Assembly: GCA_035259345.1 (NCBI GenBank)
Contig: DATFWK010000008.1
Coordinates: 1 to 22,539, forward strand
Length of the DNA stretch: 22,539 bases
DNA from: DATFWK01 sp035259345
GTDB taxonomy: Bacteria; Actinomycetota; Thermoleophilia; Miltoncostaeales; Miltoncostaeaceae
Reading direction: 5' to 3'
Part shown: in pieces, positions 15,382-22,531 of the stretch
Numbering within the stretch: the first letter of the stretch is position 1
Layout: the number at the start of each line of letters is the position of its first letter
Made by a program: the position numbers and the translations under genes
The notes under the pieces: generated by a model
Databases searched by the model: none
What the model was told of the DNA's origin: nothing
The model's input: only the letters and a program-made list of their open reading frames with translations

Positions 15382-15387
15382 CCGGCG

Positions 15388-16197
15388 GTGGCCGCCCGCC
15401 CGCTCGTCACGCTGCTCACGGACTACGGGCCCGGCACGGAGCACGTCGGCGCGCTCCACGCGGTCATCGCGGCCCGCTGCCCGGCGGCGGACCGCATCGA
15501 CCTCGCCCACGACGTGCCGCCGGGCGACATCCGGTGGGGCGCCATCCTCCTGGCGCGCCTCGTGCTCCTCGCCCCGCCGGGGGTCCACCTCGCGGTGGTC
15601 GACCCCGGCGTCGGCTCCGAGCGGCGCGGGCTGGCCGTCGCCCTGGGGGACGGCCGCCACCTCGTCGGCCCCGACAACGGCCTGCTCGGCCCGGCGGCCG
15701 CGTCGCTCGAGGCCGCGGCGGCCGTGGAGCTGACCGCCCCCGAGCATCGCCTGGAGCGCGTCTCGGCCACCTTCCACGGGCGGGACGTCTTCGCCCCCGC
15801 CGCCGCGCACCTGGCCTGCGGGGGCGCGCTCGACGAGCTGGGTCCGGCCGTGCCGCCGGACTCGATCCGCCAGCCGCCGATGCCGCGCGCCCGGGCGGAG
15901 GAGGGCGGGATCGAGGCGATGGCGGCGGGCGCGGACCGGTTCGGCAACGTCGCGCTGCTCGCGGGCGCCGGGGAGCTGGCCGCTGCCCGCATGGCGCACG
16001 AGGACCGGGTCTGGGTCGTGGTCGGCGGCCGCCGCTCGCGCGCGGTGGTGGGACGGACGTTCGCGGACGTGCCGCGCGGCGGCCTGCTGGTCTACGTCGA
16101 CAGCCACGGGATGCTCTCGCTGGCCGTCGGCGGTGGGAACGCCGTGGAGCGGCTGGGCATCGAGCCCGGCGAGGTGGTCGCGATCGTCGCGGCCTGA
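15388..16197 (+). CDS. S-adenosyl-L-methionine hydrolase (adenosine-forming), DUF62
   Basis: The 269-residue protein belongs to the DUF62 family, related to fluorinase and chlorinase, whose common members hydrolyse SAM to adenosine and methionine using hydroxide. LLTDYG at 9-14, VVDPGVGSERR at 70-80, GPDNGLL and TFHGRDVFAPAAAHL are diagnostic. The proposed catalytic triad Asp-Arg-His fits Asp72, Arg79 and His130. The 21-23-residue loop insert that marks fluorinases is not obvious, so halogenation is unlikely. GTG at 15388 follows a TATGAT box. It is divergent from the DUF5666-like gene and ends 12 bp from the convergent monooxygenase gene. Confidence 0.9.
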   Translation: MAARPLVTLLTDYGPGTEHVGALHAVIAARCPAADRIDLAHDVPPGDIRWGAILLARLVLLAPPGVHLAVVDPGVGSERRGLAVALGDGRHLVGPDNGLLGPAAASLEAAAAVELTAPEHRLERVSATFHGRDVFAPAAAHLACGGALDELGPAVPPDSIRQPPMPRARAEEGGIEAMAAGADRFGNVALLAGAGELAAARMAHEDRVWVVVGGRRSRAVVGRTFADVPRGGLLVYVDSHGMLSLAVGGGNAVERLGIEPGEVVAIVAA

Positions 16198-16209
16198 CGG
16201 CCGCGGCGC

Positions 16210-17232
16210 TCAGTCCTCCGGGGGCCAGCGCTCCTCGGGCCGCGGCGTCGCCTGCCCGGCCACCATCATGCGCTGGCGGCCAGGGTCGGCCGCCTCGTAG
16301 GGGCGCACGGCGGGGGCGCGCCACAGCTCGTAGCTGCGGCAGGCCTCGTCGGGGTCGTCCGGGTTCTGTGCGATCGCCTCCGCGAGCGCGTGTGCGTCCC
16401 CGAGCCCGATGCCCGACGCCACCCCGGTCTCCGGCCCGAAGAAGTGGGCCGCGTCGCCGATGATCACGACGCCGGGCACCCACCAGCGCTCGCATCGGAG
16501 GAGAAGCGGCTCGGAGTAGCGGATCTGGTCCTCGGAGGTGACGCCCTCGATCGCGGACGCCGCGGCCGGCAGGAGGCGCCCCCACATCTCCTTGATCGCG
16601 TCGATGCCCGGGGCGAGCGCCGCGTCGCGGCCGGCCCGCTCGCAGCTGCGCCAGCCAGCCGAGCCCTCGTTCCAGGAGAGCATCCCGATGTGCCCGCCGT
16701 CGGACATGTACTTCATGGCGAACGAGGTGTCGGCCACGGACGGGCTCATGAAGCCCAGCTCGGCCTCCGGCAGGGCGTCGAACTCGGCCTCGAGCCCGGC
16801 CATGTCGCGGGTCGGCGAGCGCATCCCGTCGCACGCGACGACCAGGTCGGCCTCGAGCTCGACGCGGCCGTCCGGCCCCTCCGCGACGACGCCCACGACG
16901 CGGTCGCCGTCCCTGACGAGCTCGGCCACGGTGTGCTCGTTCAGCATCGGAAGGTCTCGCTGGAGCGCCTCGATGAGCGCGCCGAAGCGGACGGCGACGG
17001 CGACCGGGGGCTGGTCCGGGCGGGGCGCGATCGGCCGCCCGGCGCCGCGCACCTCGTCGTAGACCCCGACCTCCTCGAGCGGCTCGTAGCCCTGGAAGCC
17101 GAGCATGTACCCGCGTGGCATGTAGTGGCCGGCGGGCATCCGCTCGACCACGGTGGGCTCGACGCCGCGCTTGCGGAGGAGGTGGGCGAGGGTCATCCCG
17201 ACCATCCCGCCGCCGACGATCACGATCTTCAT
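16210..17232 (-). CDS. FAD-dependent monooxygenase (p-hydroxybenzoate hydroxylase-like)
   Basis: The 340-residue flavoprotein starts MKIVIVGGGMVGMTLAHLL, a Rossmann dinucleotide loop (residues 7-12) followed by Glu30 for the FAD ribose. LVVACDG is the DG motif shared by FAD and NAD(P)H sites, and GVVIIGDAAHFFGPETGVASGIGLGDAHALAEAI is the GD motif. No membrane helix or signal peptide is seen. Length is slightly below the 380-400 usual for the family, mainly in the substrate domain. ATG at 17232 follows TAGTCT by 6 nt. The VOC gene lies 49 bases upstream on the same strand, separated by a hairpin, so each may have its own transcript. The substrate is unknown. Confidence 0.88.
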   Translation of the reverse strand: MKIVIVGGGMVGMTLAHLLRKRGVEPTVVERMPAGHYMPRGYMLGFQGYEPLEEVGVYDEVRGAGRPIAPRPDQPPVAVAVRFGALIEALQRDLPMLNEHTVAELVRDGDRVVGVVAEGPDGRVELEADLVVACDGMRSPTRDMAGLEAEFDALPEAELGFMSPSVADTSFAMKYMSDGGHIGMLSWNEGSAGWRSCERAGRDAALAPGIDAIKEMWGRLLPAAASAIEGVTSEDQIRYSEPLLLRCERWWVPGVVIIGDAAHFFGPETGVASGIGLGDAHALAEAIAQNPDDPDEACRSYELWRAPAVRPYEAADPGRQRMMVAGQATPRPEERWPPED

Positions 17233-17238
17233 GGGCTG

Positions 17239-17244
17239 AGACTA
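17239..17244 (-). promoter_or_regulatory. Candidate -10 box for a leaderless monooxygenase transcript
   Basis: On the minus strand TAGTCT is followed by 6 nt and the ATG at 17232. TAG is also an in-frame stop 12 nt upstream of the start codon. Confidence 0.5.
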
Positions 17245-17250
17245 TCGGGA

Positions 17251-17271
17251 GGGCGGGCCGCCAGCCCGCCC
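17251..17271 (-). terminator. Hairpin downstream of the VOC gene
   Basis: GGGCGGGC (17251-17258) pairs with GCCCGCCC (17264-17271) across a 5-nt loop, 10 bases after the VOC stop and just before the monooxygenase -10 box. It probably ends or weakens VOC transcription; a T-tract is absent. Confidence 0.45.
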
Positions 17272-17281
17272 GCGGGGTAGC

Positions 17282-17716
17282 TCAGCTTCGCCCGGCGCGA
17301 CGCGCCCGCCGCAGCGCCGCGACCTCGCGGGCGAACCCGGGGGACAGCGGGATGGGCGTCACGACGTCGACCAGCAATCCGTCGGGGTCGGTGGTCATGA
17401 AGTGACGCTGGCCGAAGGGCTCGTCGCGGAGCTCCTGCACGATCGCGAGCCCGAGCGCCAGGGCGCGGGCGTGGACGGCGTCGACGTCCTCGACCTCGAC
17501 CGTGACCAGGACGCCCCGGGGCGCGCGCCCGAAGCCCTCGGGGACCGATGGGTGGCCGCGCGTGACCAGGCCGAGCTGTGCGTCCGGCGCGCCCGGCATC
17601 CGGAGCAGCGTGTACCAGCCGCACTCGAGGACGACGTCGAGCCCGAGGAGGCCTGCGTAGAAGTCGCGCGAGGCATCGATCTCGTCGGTGCACACCACAG
17701 GGAAGATGTCGGCCAC
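17282..17716 (-). CDS. VOC family (glyoxalase/bleomycin-resistance fold) protein
   Basis: The 144-residue product has the paired beta-alpha-beta modules of the vicinal oxygen chelate fold: DIFPVVCTDEIDASRDFYAGLLGLDVVLECGWYTLLRM, then VLVTVEVEDVDAVHARALALGLAIVQELRDEPFGQRHFMTTDPDGLLVDVVTP. The phrase DEPFGQRHFMTTDPDG is typical of the second module and may supply metal ligands (His, Glu/Asp). I chose GTG at 17716 because it opens directly on the first strand and has GGAGG 4 nt upstream; an in-frame ATG at 17758 would add 14 residues without fold character. It is divergent from the LtrA-like gene, with a palindrome in its leader. Activity cannot be assigned. Confidence 0.85.
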   Translation of the reverse strand: MADIFPVVCTDEIDASRDFYAGLLGLDVVLECGWYTLLRMPGAPDAQLGLVTRGHPSVPEGFGRAPRGVLVTVEVEDVDAVHARALALGLAIVQELRDEPFGQRHFMTTDPDGLLVDVVTPIPLSPGFAREVAALRRARRAGRS

Positions 17717-17721
17717 AGGTC

Positions 17722-17740
17722 CTCCAACCGCCGGTTGAAG
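17722..17740. promoter_or_regulatory. Imperfect 19-bp palindrome between VOC and LtrA genes
   Basis: CAACCGCCGGTTG (17725-17737) is a perfect 6-1-6 palindrome that extends to 19 bp with one mismatched pair. It overlaps the ribosome-binding region of the VOC gene on the minus strand and lies 75 bp upstream of the LtrA-like ATG. A dimeric repressor could control either gene; no regulator is encoded next to it. Confidence 0.45.
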
Positions 17741-17814
17741 CGCGCATCGTAGTCTCACGCCGGCCGGCGCACGCCCGGCCTCGCCCGGACTCCCCCGCCA
17801 CGGAGGCCCATCGC

Positions 17815-19032
17815 ATGCCGACCATCGTGCTCCGCGCCCGCGAGGGCGCGGCTCCCCGCGTGACGAGCATGGAGCTCTTCTTCGACCTCGTCTACGTCTT
17901 CGCGGTCACCCAGCTCTCCCAGAAGCTGCTGGGCCACCTCACCGCGCGCGGGGCGATCGAGACGCTCGTGCTCTTCGGGGCCGTCTGGTGGGCCTGGAAC
18001 TACACGGCCTGGGCGACGAACTGGATCGACCCGGACCGGCTGCCCGTGCGGGTGCTGCTCGCCGTGCTCATGCTGCTCTCGCTCGTCATGTCGGCGTCCA
18101 TCCCGGAGGCGTTCGCCGACCGTGCGCTGCCCTTCGCGCTCGCCTACGTCGCGATCCAGCTGCTGCGCAGCGGCTTCATGGTGGTCGCCTTCCGCGGCCG
18201 GGTCATGGGACGCAACTTCGCGCAGCTCCTGGCCTGGTCGGCGATCGCCGGCGTCGTGTGGATCGCCGGGGCCGGCGTCGAGGGGGACGCCCGCCTCGCG
18301 GTCTGGATCGCGGCGCTCGCGATCGACCTGGCGGCCCCGATGCACGGCTTCTGGCTGCCACGGCTCGGCTCGACGCCGATGGCGGACTGGACGCTGGCGG
18401 GCGGCCACCTGGCCGAGCGGTGCCAGCTTGTCGTGATCATCGCGCTGGGGGAGTCCATCCTTGTCACCGGGCAAGTCTTCAGCGACCTGGCGGTCGGGGC
18501 CGCCGAGGCGGCGGCGTTCTTCGTCGCCTTCCTCGGCAGCCTGATGCTCTGGTGGGTCTACTTCGCGCGCGACGCGGAGGAGGGCGTCCGGGTCATCGCG
18601 GGCGCGGCCCGTGAGTCGACCCGCTTCGGCCGCACCGGATACACCTACGCCCATGCCGCGATGGTCGCGGGCATCATCGTCACCGCGGTGGCCGACGAGC
18701 TGGTCATCGCCCATCCCTCGGGGGGCGTGTCCGCCGCGGCGGCATGGGTGACGCTCGGAGGGCCGGCGATCTACCTGGCGGGGAACGCGCTGTTCAACCG
18801 GACGATCCTGGGCCGGCCGCCGGTCTCGCGCCTGGTCGCAATCGCAGCGCTCGCGCTGCTCGCCGCCGTCGCGCCCGCGGTCTCGCCGCTGGGGCTCTCG
18901 GCCGCGGCGACGGCGGTGCTCGTCGCGCTCGCCGTCTCGGACGTGCTGGTCCGGCGGGTCCCGCGCGGCCCCGGGGCGCTCGTCGCGGACCCGGCCGCGA
19001 CGATGCGCGGAACCGGCGGGGCGGAGCGCTAG
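17815..19032 (+). CDS. Low temperature requirement A (LtrA) family membrane protein
   Basis: The 405-residue protein has roughly eleven hydrophobic helices. SMELFFDLVYVFAVTQLSQ at 18-36 is the LtrA family signature, followed by AVWWAWNYTAWATNW, and GHLAERCQLVVIIALGESIL in the middle is the second hallmark. The family name comes from a Listeria mutant unable to grow in the cold, but its molecular role is not known. ATG at 17815 has GGAGG 8 nt upstream; the long open frame upstream of it covers the divergent VOC gene. The TAG stop shares the sequence CTAG with the stop of the convergent response regulator gene. Confidence 0.9.
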   Translation: MPTIVLRAREGAAPRVTSMELFFDLVYVFAVTQLSQKLLGHLTARGAIETLVLFGAVWWAWNYTAWATNWIDPDRLPVRVLLAVLMLLSLVMSASIPEAFADRALPFALAYVAIQLLRSGFMVVAFRGRVMGRNFAQLLAWSAIAGVVWIAGAGVEGDARLAVWIAALAIDLAAPMHGFWLPRLGSTPMADWTLAGGHLAERCQLVVIIALGESILVTGQVFSDLAVGAAEAAAFFVAFLGSLMLWWVYFARDAEEGVRVIAGAARESTRFGRTGYTYAHAAMVAGIIVTAVADELVIAHPSGGVSAAAAWVTLGGPAIYLAGNALFNRTILGRPPVSRLVAIAALALLAAVAPAVSPLGLSAAATAVLVALAVSDVLVRRVPRGPGALVADPAATMRGTGGAER

Positions 19033-19667
19033 TCGAGCAGGCCGCGGCGCATGGCAACCGCGACCATCGCCGCCCGGCCGGAGACGCCGAGCTTGACCGA
19101 GATCCGCTCGAGGTAGGTCTTGACCGTGGCCGGCTGGATGCCGAGGCGCTTCGCGATGCTGGGCGCGCTCAGCCCGGCGGCCGTCAGCTCGAGCACCTCG
19201 CGCTCCCGCCCTGTGATGACGCACGGGGGCTGGTTGCGCCGCACGTGGAGCTCGCGAACGAAGCTCGTCCGAAGCTCGGGCGAGAGCACCGTCTCGCCGG
19301 CGGCCGCGGCGACGATCGCGTCGCAGATGTCCTCGCGGTCGGCGTCCTTCGAGATGAAGCCGGCGGCGCCCTCGGCGATCATGTCGAAGATCAGCGCGGG
19401 CTCCTCGAGGGCCGACAGGAACACGACGGGCATGGTGATGCCCTCATCCCGCGCCGCCCGGAAGACCTCGGGCCCGTTCATGTCCGGCAGCCGGACGTCC
19501 AGGACCACCAGGTCGGACCCCGGCTCGCGCATGCGCTCGAGGGTCTGGGCGCCGTCGGCCGCCTCTCCCGCGACGCGGAGGTCCGGCCGCTCGGAGATCG
19601 CGCGCACGAGGCCGTCCCGATAGACCGGATGGTCGTCCGTGACGATCACGCCAATGGGTTCGCTCAT
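19029..19667 (-). CDS. NarL/FixJ-family response regulator
   Basis: The 212-residue protein has a receiver domain (about 5-120) with Asp11 and Asp12, phosphoacceptor Asp57 (VVLDVRLPDMNG), a conserved Ser/Thr position in FLSA and Lys in FISKD. A LuxR-type helix-turn-helix (ITGREREVLELTAAGLSAPSIAKRLGIQPATVKTYLERISVKLGV) fills the C-terminus. ATG at 19667 gives the usual MxxxIxVIVTDDHP start; a TTG 111 nt upstream would add a Phe/Cys-rich, non-domain extension in a lower-GC spacer and is rejected. No histidine kinase is adjacent, so it is an orphan within this window. Its targets are unknown. Confidence 0.93.
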   Translation of the reverse strand: MSEPIGVIVTDDHPVYRDGLVRAISERPDLRVAGEAADGAQTLERMREPGSDLVVLDVRLPDMNGPEVFRAARDEGITMPVVFLSALEEPALIFDMIAEGAAGFISKDADREDICDAIVAAAAGETVLSPELRTSFVRELHVRRNQPPCVITGREREVLELTAAGLSAPSIAKRLGIQPATVKTYLERISVKLGVSGRAAMVAVAMRRGLLD

Positions 19668-19843
19668 GGATCCATTGCGACAGACCGGGAATCGTTCCAG
19701 AAGCGGGAAAAACGACAGGAAATTGTTCGAGGTTCCGCACGGCGCCCCTTCGATCGGGTGAAGCTCGTTCTCCTCCAAATGGCTGGGCTTCGTCCGCCAC
19801 TCCGGCCGCCCGACGCCGAGGCCGAGCGTGCGACGATGCCGGG

Positions 19844-20356
19844 GTGACCGATCGGTTGGAGCTCGTCCGGGGCGACATCACGACGCTCCGTGTCGACGCG
19901 ATCGTCAACGCCGCCAACGCCTCGCTGCTCGGCGGCGGCGGCGTGGACGGGGCCATCCACCGCGCCGCCGGCCCCGGCCTGCTCGATGAATGCCGCCTGC
20001 TCGGCGGGTGCCCGACCGGCGAGGCGCGCATCACGGCCGGTCACGCCCTGCCGGCTCGCCACGTCATACACGCGGTCGGTCCCGTTTGGCGAGGCGGCCA
20101 GGACGGAGAGCCCGAGGCGCTCGCCTCCTGCTACCGCGCCAGCCTCGAGCTGGCCGCCTGGCACGGCCTCCGCACGATCGCCTTCCCCGCGATCAGCTGC
20201 GGCGCCTACGGCTACCCACACGACGCCGCCGCGACGGTGGCGGTCGGCGAGACGCGCCGCTTCCTCGGGGCGGACGCGACGATCGAGCGGGTGACGTTCG
20301 TCTGCTTCGAGCCGGACGTCCACGCGGCCTACGCCGCCGCGCTGGCCGGAGGTTGA
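19844..20356 (+). CDS. Macro domain protein, O-acetyl-ADP-ribose deacetylase-like
   Basis: The 170-residue protein is a stand-alone macro domain of the YmdB/MacroD type, which binds ADP-ribose and can remove it or its O-acetyl form. GDI at 10-12, VNAANASLLGGGGVDGAIH at 21-39 (Asn22, Asn25, Asp35) and ISCGAYGYP at 117-125 line the ligand pocket. GTG at 19844 opens directly on the first strand (DRLELVRGDIT). GACGAT, a weak -10 match, ends 6 nt before it. It ends 64 bases from the convergent transporter gene, with a hairpin between. No obvious partner gene is adjacent. Confidence 0.92.
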   Translation: MTDRLELVRGDITTLRVDAIVNAANASLLGGGGVDGAIHRAAGPGLLDECRLLGGCPTGEARITAGHALPARHVIHAVGPVWRGGQDGEPEALASCYRASLELAAWHGLRTIAFPAISCGAYGYPHDAAATVAVGETRRFLGADATIERVTFVCFEPDVHAAYAAALAGG

Positions 20357-20367
20357 CCCGTCGGGCC

Positions 20368-20413
20368 CCAGGCGCCCTGCACCGCGGGACGGGCGCGGCG
20401 CAGGGTGCCCTGG
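20368..20413. terminator. Extended stem-loop between convergent genes
   Basis: CCAGG (20368-20372) with CCTGG (20409-20413), CCCTGC (20375-20380) with GCAGGG (20400-20405), and an inner CCGCG/CGCGG form a long interrupted stem between the macro domain gene and the convergent transporter gene. The position suits a bidirectional terminator. Confidence 0.5.
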
Positions 20414-20420
20414 CGGAGCG

Positions 20421-21179
20421 CTACTGGCCCCGGTGAACGCCGGGCTCGCCGGCGGCGAACTCGACCGCCTGGACCGGCCGACCGCCCGGCCGGTTGGCCG
20501 TCTTCGTGAACTTCCCGAGCGGGAGCACCGTGCGCCCGGAGGTCGCGGCCAGCATCATCGCCGTGGCCGTGTACCAGGCCAGCCCGGCCGAGAACACGAA
20601 CACCCACCCGGCCACCTTCACCCAGCTCTCGTCGCCGACGAACAGGGAGACGGCCGCGATCGTGGACGCCGTCGCCAGGGTGGAGAGCACCCCGAAGATG
20701 GCGACGCTCTCCGCGAGCGAGGCGAGTGCACCGGACCAGGTGATGGCGGCCAGGCCGATGAACCAGAGCGCGAGGGCAGGGAACGCCTGCCCGGGCAGCG
20801 GCAGCGTCAGGTTCCCGGTGACGACGAGCAGCCAGAGGATCCCGTAGGCGATCCAGAACGATCCCCAGGCACCGTGGATCGCGGTGGCGAGCGCGTCCCG
20901 CGCCCGGTAGCTCCACAGGCCCGCGGCCAGCTGCGCGATGCCGCCGAAGACGGCGGCGAAGGGGAACAGGAACGACGGCGTCCTGGCGTCGCCGTACCAG
21001 CCGGCCATGTTCGCGCCGACCATCAGCGTGGCCGCCATGAAGCCGAAGAGGCCGAGGATGGAGGGCGCTGCGATGGGTTGCAGGAAGATGCGGGCGGGGA
21101 TGCCGTCGAAGAGCCGCTCCTGGCCGTCGCCGGAGGGCGCTTCGTAGCCGTGCCTGCCCGCGTAATCGACGGTTGACAT
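20421..21179 (-). CDS. GPR1/FUN34/YaaH (SatP-like) family transporter
   Basis: The 252-residue, six-helix membrane protein resembles acetate/succinate channels of the SatP family: about 40 hydrophilic residues, then PIAAPSILGLFGFMAATLMVG, FPFAAVFGGIAQLAAGLWSYRARDALATAIHGAWGSFWIAYGI, ALWFIGLAAITW and the C-terminal GWVFVFSAGLAWYTATAMML. GGIAQLAAGLWSYRARDALATAIHGAWGSFW is the strongest family match. The usual NPAPLGL entry is replaced by AAPSILGL, which may alter substrate choice. ATG at 21179 follows AAAGGAGG by 4 nt, one of the best ribosome-binding sites here. It is divergent from the solute-binding-like gene. Confidence 0.85.
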   Translation of the reverse strand: MSTVDYAGRHGYEAPSGDGQERLFDGIPARIFLQPIAAPSILGLFGFMAATLMVGANMAGWYGDARTPSFLFPFAAVFGGIAQLAAGLWSYRARDALATAIHGAWGSFWIAYGILWLLVVTGNLTLPLPGQAFPALALWFIGLAAITWSGALASLAESVAIFGVLSTLATASTIAAVSLFVGDESWVKVAGWVFVFSAGLAWYTATAMMLAATSGRTVLPLGKFTKTANRPGGRPVQAVEFAAGEPGVHRGQ

Positions 21180-21286
21180 TGCGCCTCCTTTCGTAGCCTC
21201 TCGCCGTTCCCGGCGCCTTCCCGGCAAAACGGCAGATGGCGGGGCGGTGTCGGATCTCGACGGCAGCGGCGCCCGCCGGCGGCCAA

Positions 21287-21292
21287 TAGGCT
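21287..21292 (+). promoter_or_regulatory. Candidate -10 box for a leaderless solute-binding gene
   Basis: TAGGCT is followed by 6 nt and GTG at 21299. The TAG is an in-frame stop, so the coding region cannot extend upstream. Confidence 0.5.
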
Positions 21293-21298
21293 CCGCCG

Positions 21299-22531
21299 GT
21301 GGCCACGGTCCGGTTCCTCGCGCCCGACACGGACGCATTCGTCGCGAGCGTCGAGCGCCACCGGGACGAGTTCGAGCGTGCGACCGGCAACACACTCCGA
21401 CTGGACATCCTCCCGAGCGACACCTACTTCGCCAACGAGATCCAGCCGCACCTGACGGGCGATGACCCGGCAGACGTCTTCATGTCCGGGCCGGTGCTGC
21501 TCTGGGAGCACGTCGGGGCCGGCCTCGTCGAGCCGCTCGACGATTTCCTCGCCTCTGCCGGCAGCGACTACGAGGCGGGGGACTTCCTCCAGCCGGTCAT
21601 CGCGGCCAACCGCTGGACGGGGCGCTTCGGCGACCGCCTCGGCGAGGGGCCGCTGCTCGAGATCCCGGTCAACTGCGAGTCGTACAACCTCGCATTCGTG
21701 CCCGAGATCCTCGAGCGCGCCGGCGTCGAGGTCCCCACCACCTGGCAGGCCTTCTTCGAGGCGGGCGCGGCGGTCGCGGACCGCGTCGGCGGGCCGGTGC
21801 GGGGCTTCGGCCAGCGCGGGGTCCAGGTGTGGCACACGATGTACACCGGCTACGCGACCCAGTTCTGGTCCTACGGGGCGGTGGACTTCGACGCGTCCGG
21901 GCGCTGCGCGATCGCCTCGCCGGAGGGCGTGGCCGCGACTGAGGACTTCATCCAGGCGCTCCACCGGTCCGGCCCGTCCGACTGGACCGGGCAGCGGTGG
22001 TACGAGCTCGCCCTCGACTTCGCCGCCGGGCGCTACGGGCTCCTGGTCGACTCGGACCACTACGTCGCGTACTTCGAGAATCCGGAGCACTCACGGCTCG
22101 TCGGGGGCATCGGCTACGCGCTGCCGCCGGCCGGCCCGGCGGGGCTGCGCGCGCCGAACCTCTGGACCTGGTCGATGGCCATGAACGCCCGCTCCCGCGA
22201 GAAGCGCGCCGCCTGGGACCTCATCGAGTGGGCCTCCGGTCGTGCGTTCCTGCTGCGCTCGGCGTTCGAAGGCAACATGAACCCGACGCGGGCGAGCGTC
22301 TGGGACGATCCGAGCTTCGCCGCCATGACCGCGCCCTGGGGGGAGTTCCACGCCGTCTCCCGCCGGCTGGCCGAGGAGCTCGGGCGCGTGCTCGTCCGCC
22401 CGGCCGCGAACTACCGGGCCGTGGCCAGCCGCTGGACCCACGCGCTCCACGAGGCGTACAACGAGGGCGAGGTCCCGAAGGCGCTCGCGTCGGCCGCCGC
22501 CGACATCGACGCGATGGTCGCCGCGCCCTAG
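21299..22531 (+). CDS. ABC solute-binding-like protein (family 1, sugar type) without a signal peptide
   Basis: The 410-residue protein resembles family 1 carbohydrate-binding ABC components: ATVRFLAPDTDAF as first strand, FERATGNTLRLDILPSDTYFANEIQPHLTGDDPADVFMSGPVLLWEHVGAGLVEPLDDFL, EIPVNCESYNLAFVPEILERAGVEVPTTWQAFFEAG, GRYGLLVDSDHY and a C-terminal helix set with WDLIEWASG. Unlike true extracellular members it has no signal peptide or lipobox, and the in-frame TAG at 21287 excludes an upstream extension. Either it acts in the cytoplasm or export uses another route. Permease genes may follow beyond the window. The stop TAG is at 22529-22531, 8 bases before the end. Confidence 0.85.
   Translation: MATVRFLAPDTDAFVASVERHRDEFERATGNTLRLDILPSDTYFANEIQPHLTGDDPADVFMSGPVLLWEHVGAGLVEPLDDFLASAGSDYEAGDFLQPVIAANRWTGRFGDRLGEGPLLEIPVNCESYNLAFVPEILERAGVEVPTTWQAFFEAGAAVADRVGGPVRGFGQRGVQVWHTMYTGYATQFWSYGAVDFDASGRCAIASPEGVAATEDFIQALHRSGPSDWTGQRWYELALDFAAGRYGLLVDSDHYVAYFENPEHSRLVGGIGYALPPAGPAGLRAPNLWTWSMAMNARSREKRAAWDLIEWASGRAFLLRSAFEGNMNPTRASVWDDPSFAAMTAPWGEFHAVSRRLAEELGRVLVRPAANYRAVASRWTHALHEAYNEGEVPKALASAAADIDAMVAAP

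Noticed and set aside
15388..16197. Fluorinase or chlorinase
   Set aside because: The Asp-Arg-His triad of SAM hydroxide adenosyltransferases is present and no fluorinase-type loop insert is apparent.
19668..19778. 37-residue N-terminal extension of the response regulator from a TTG
   Set aside because: The ATG at 19667 gives the standard receiver start; the extension has no domain character and unusual codon use.
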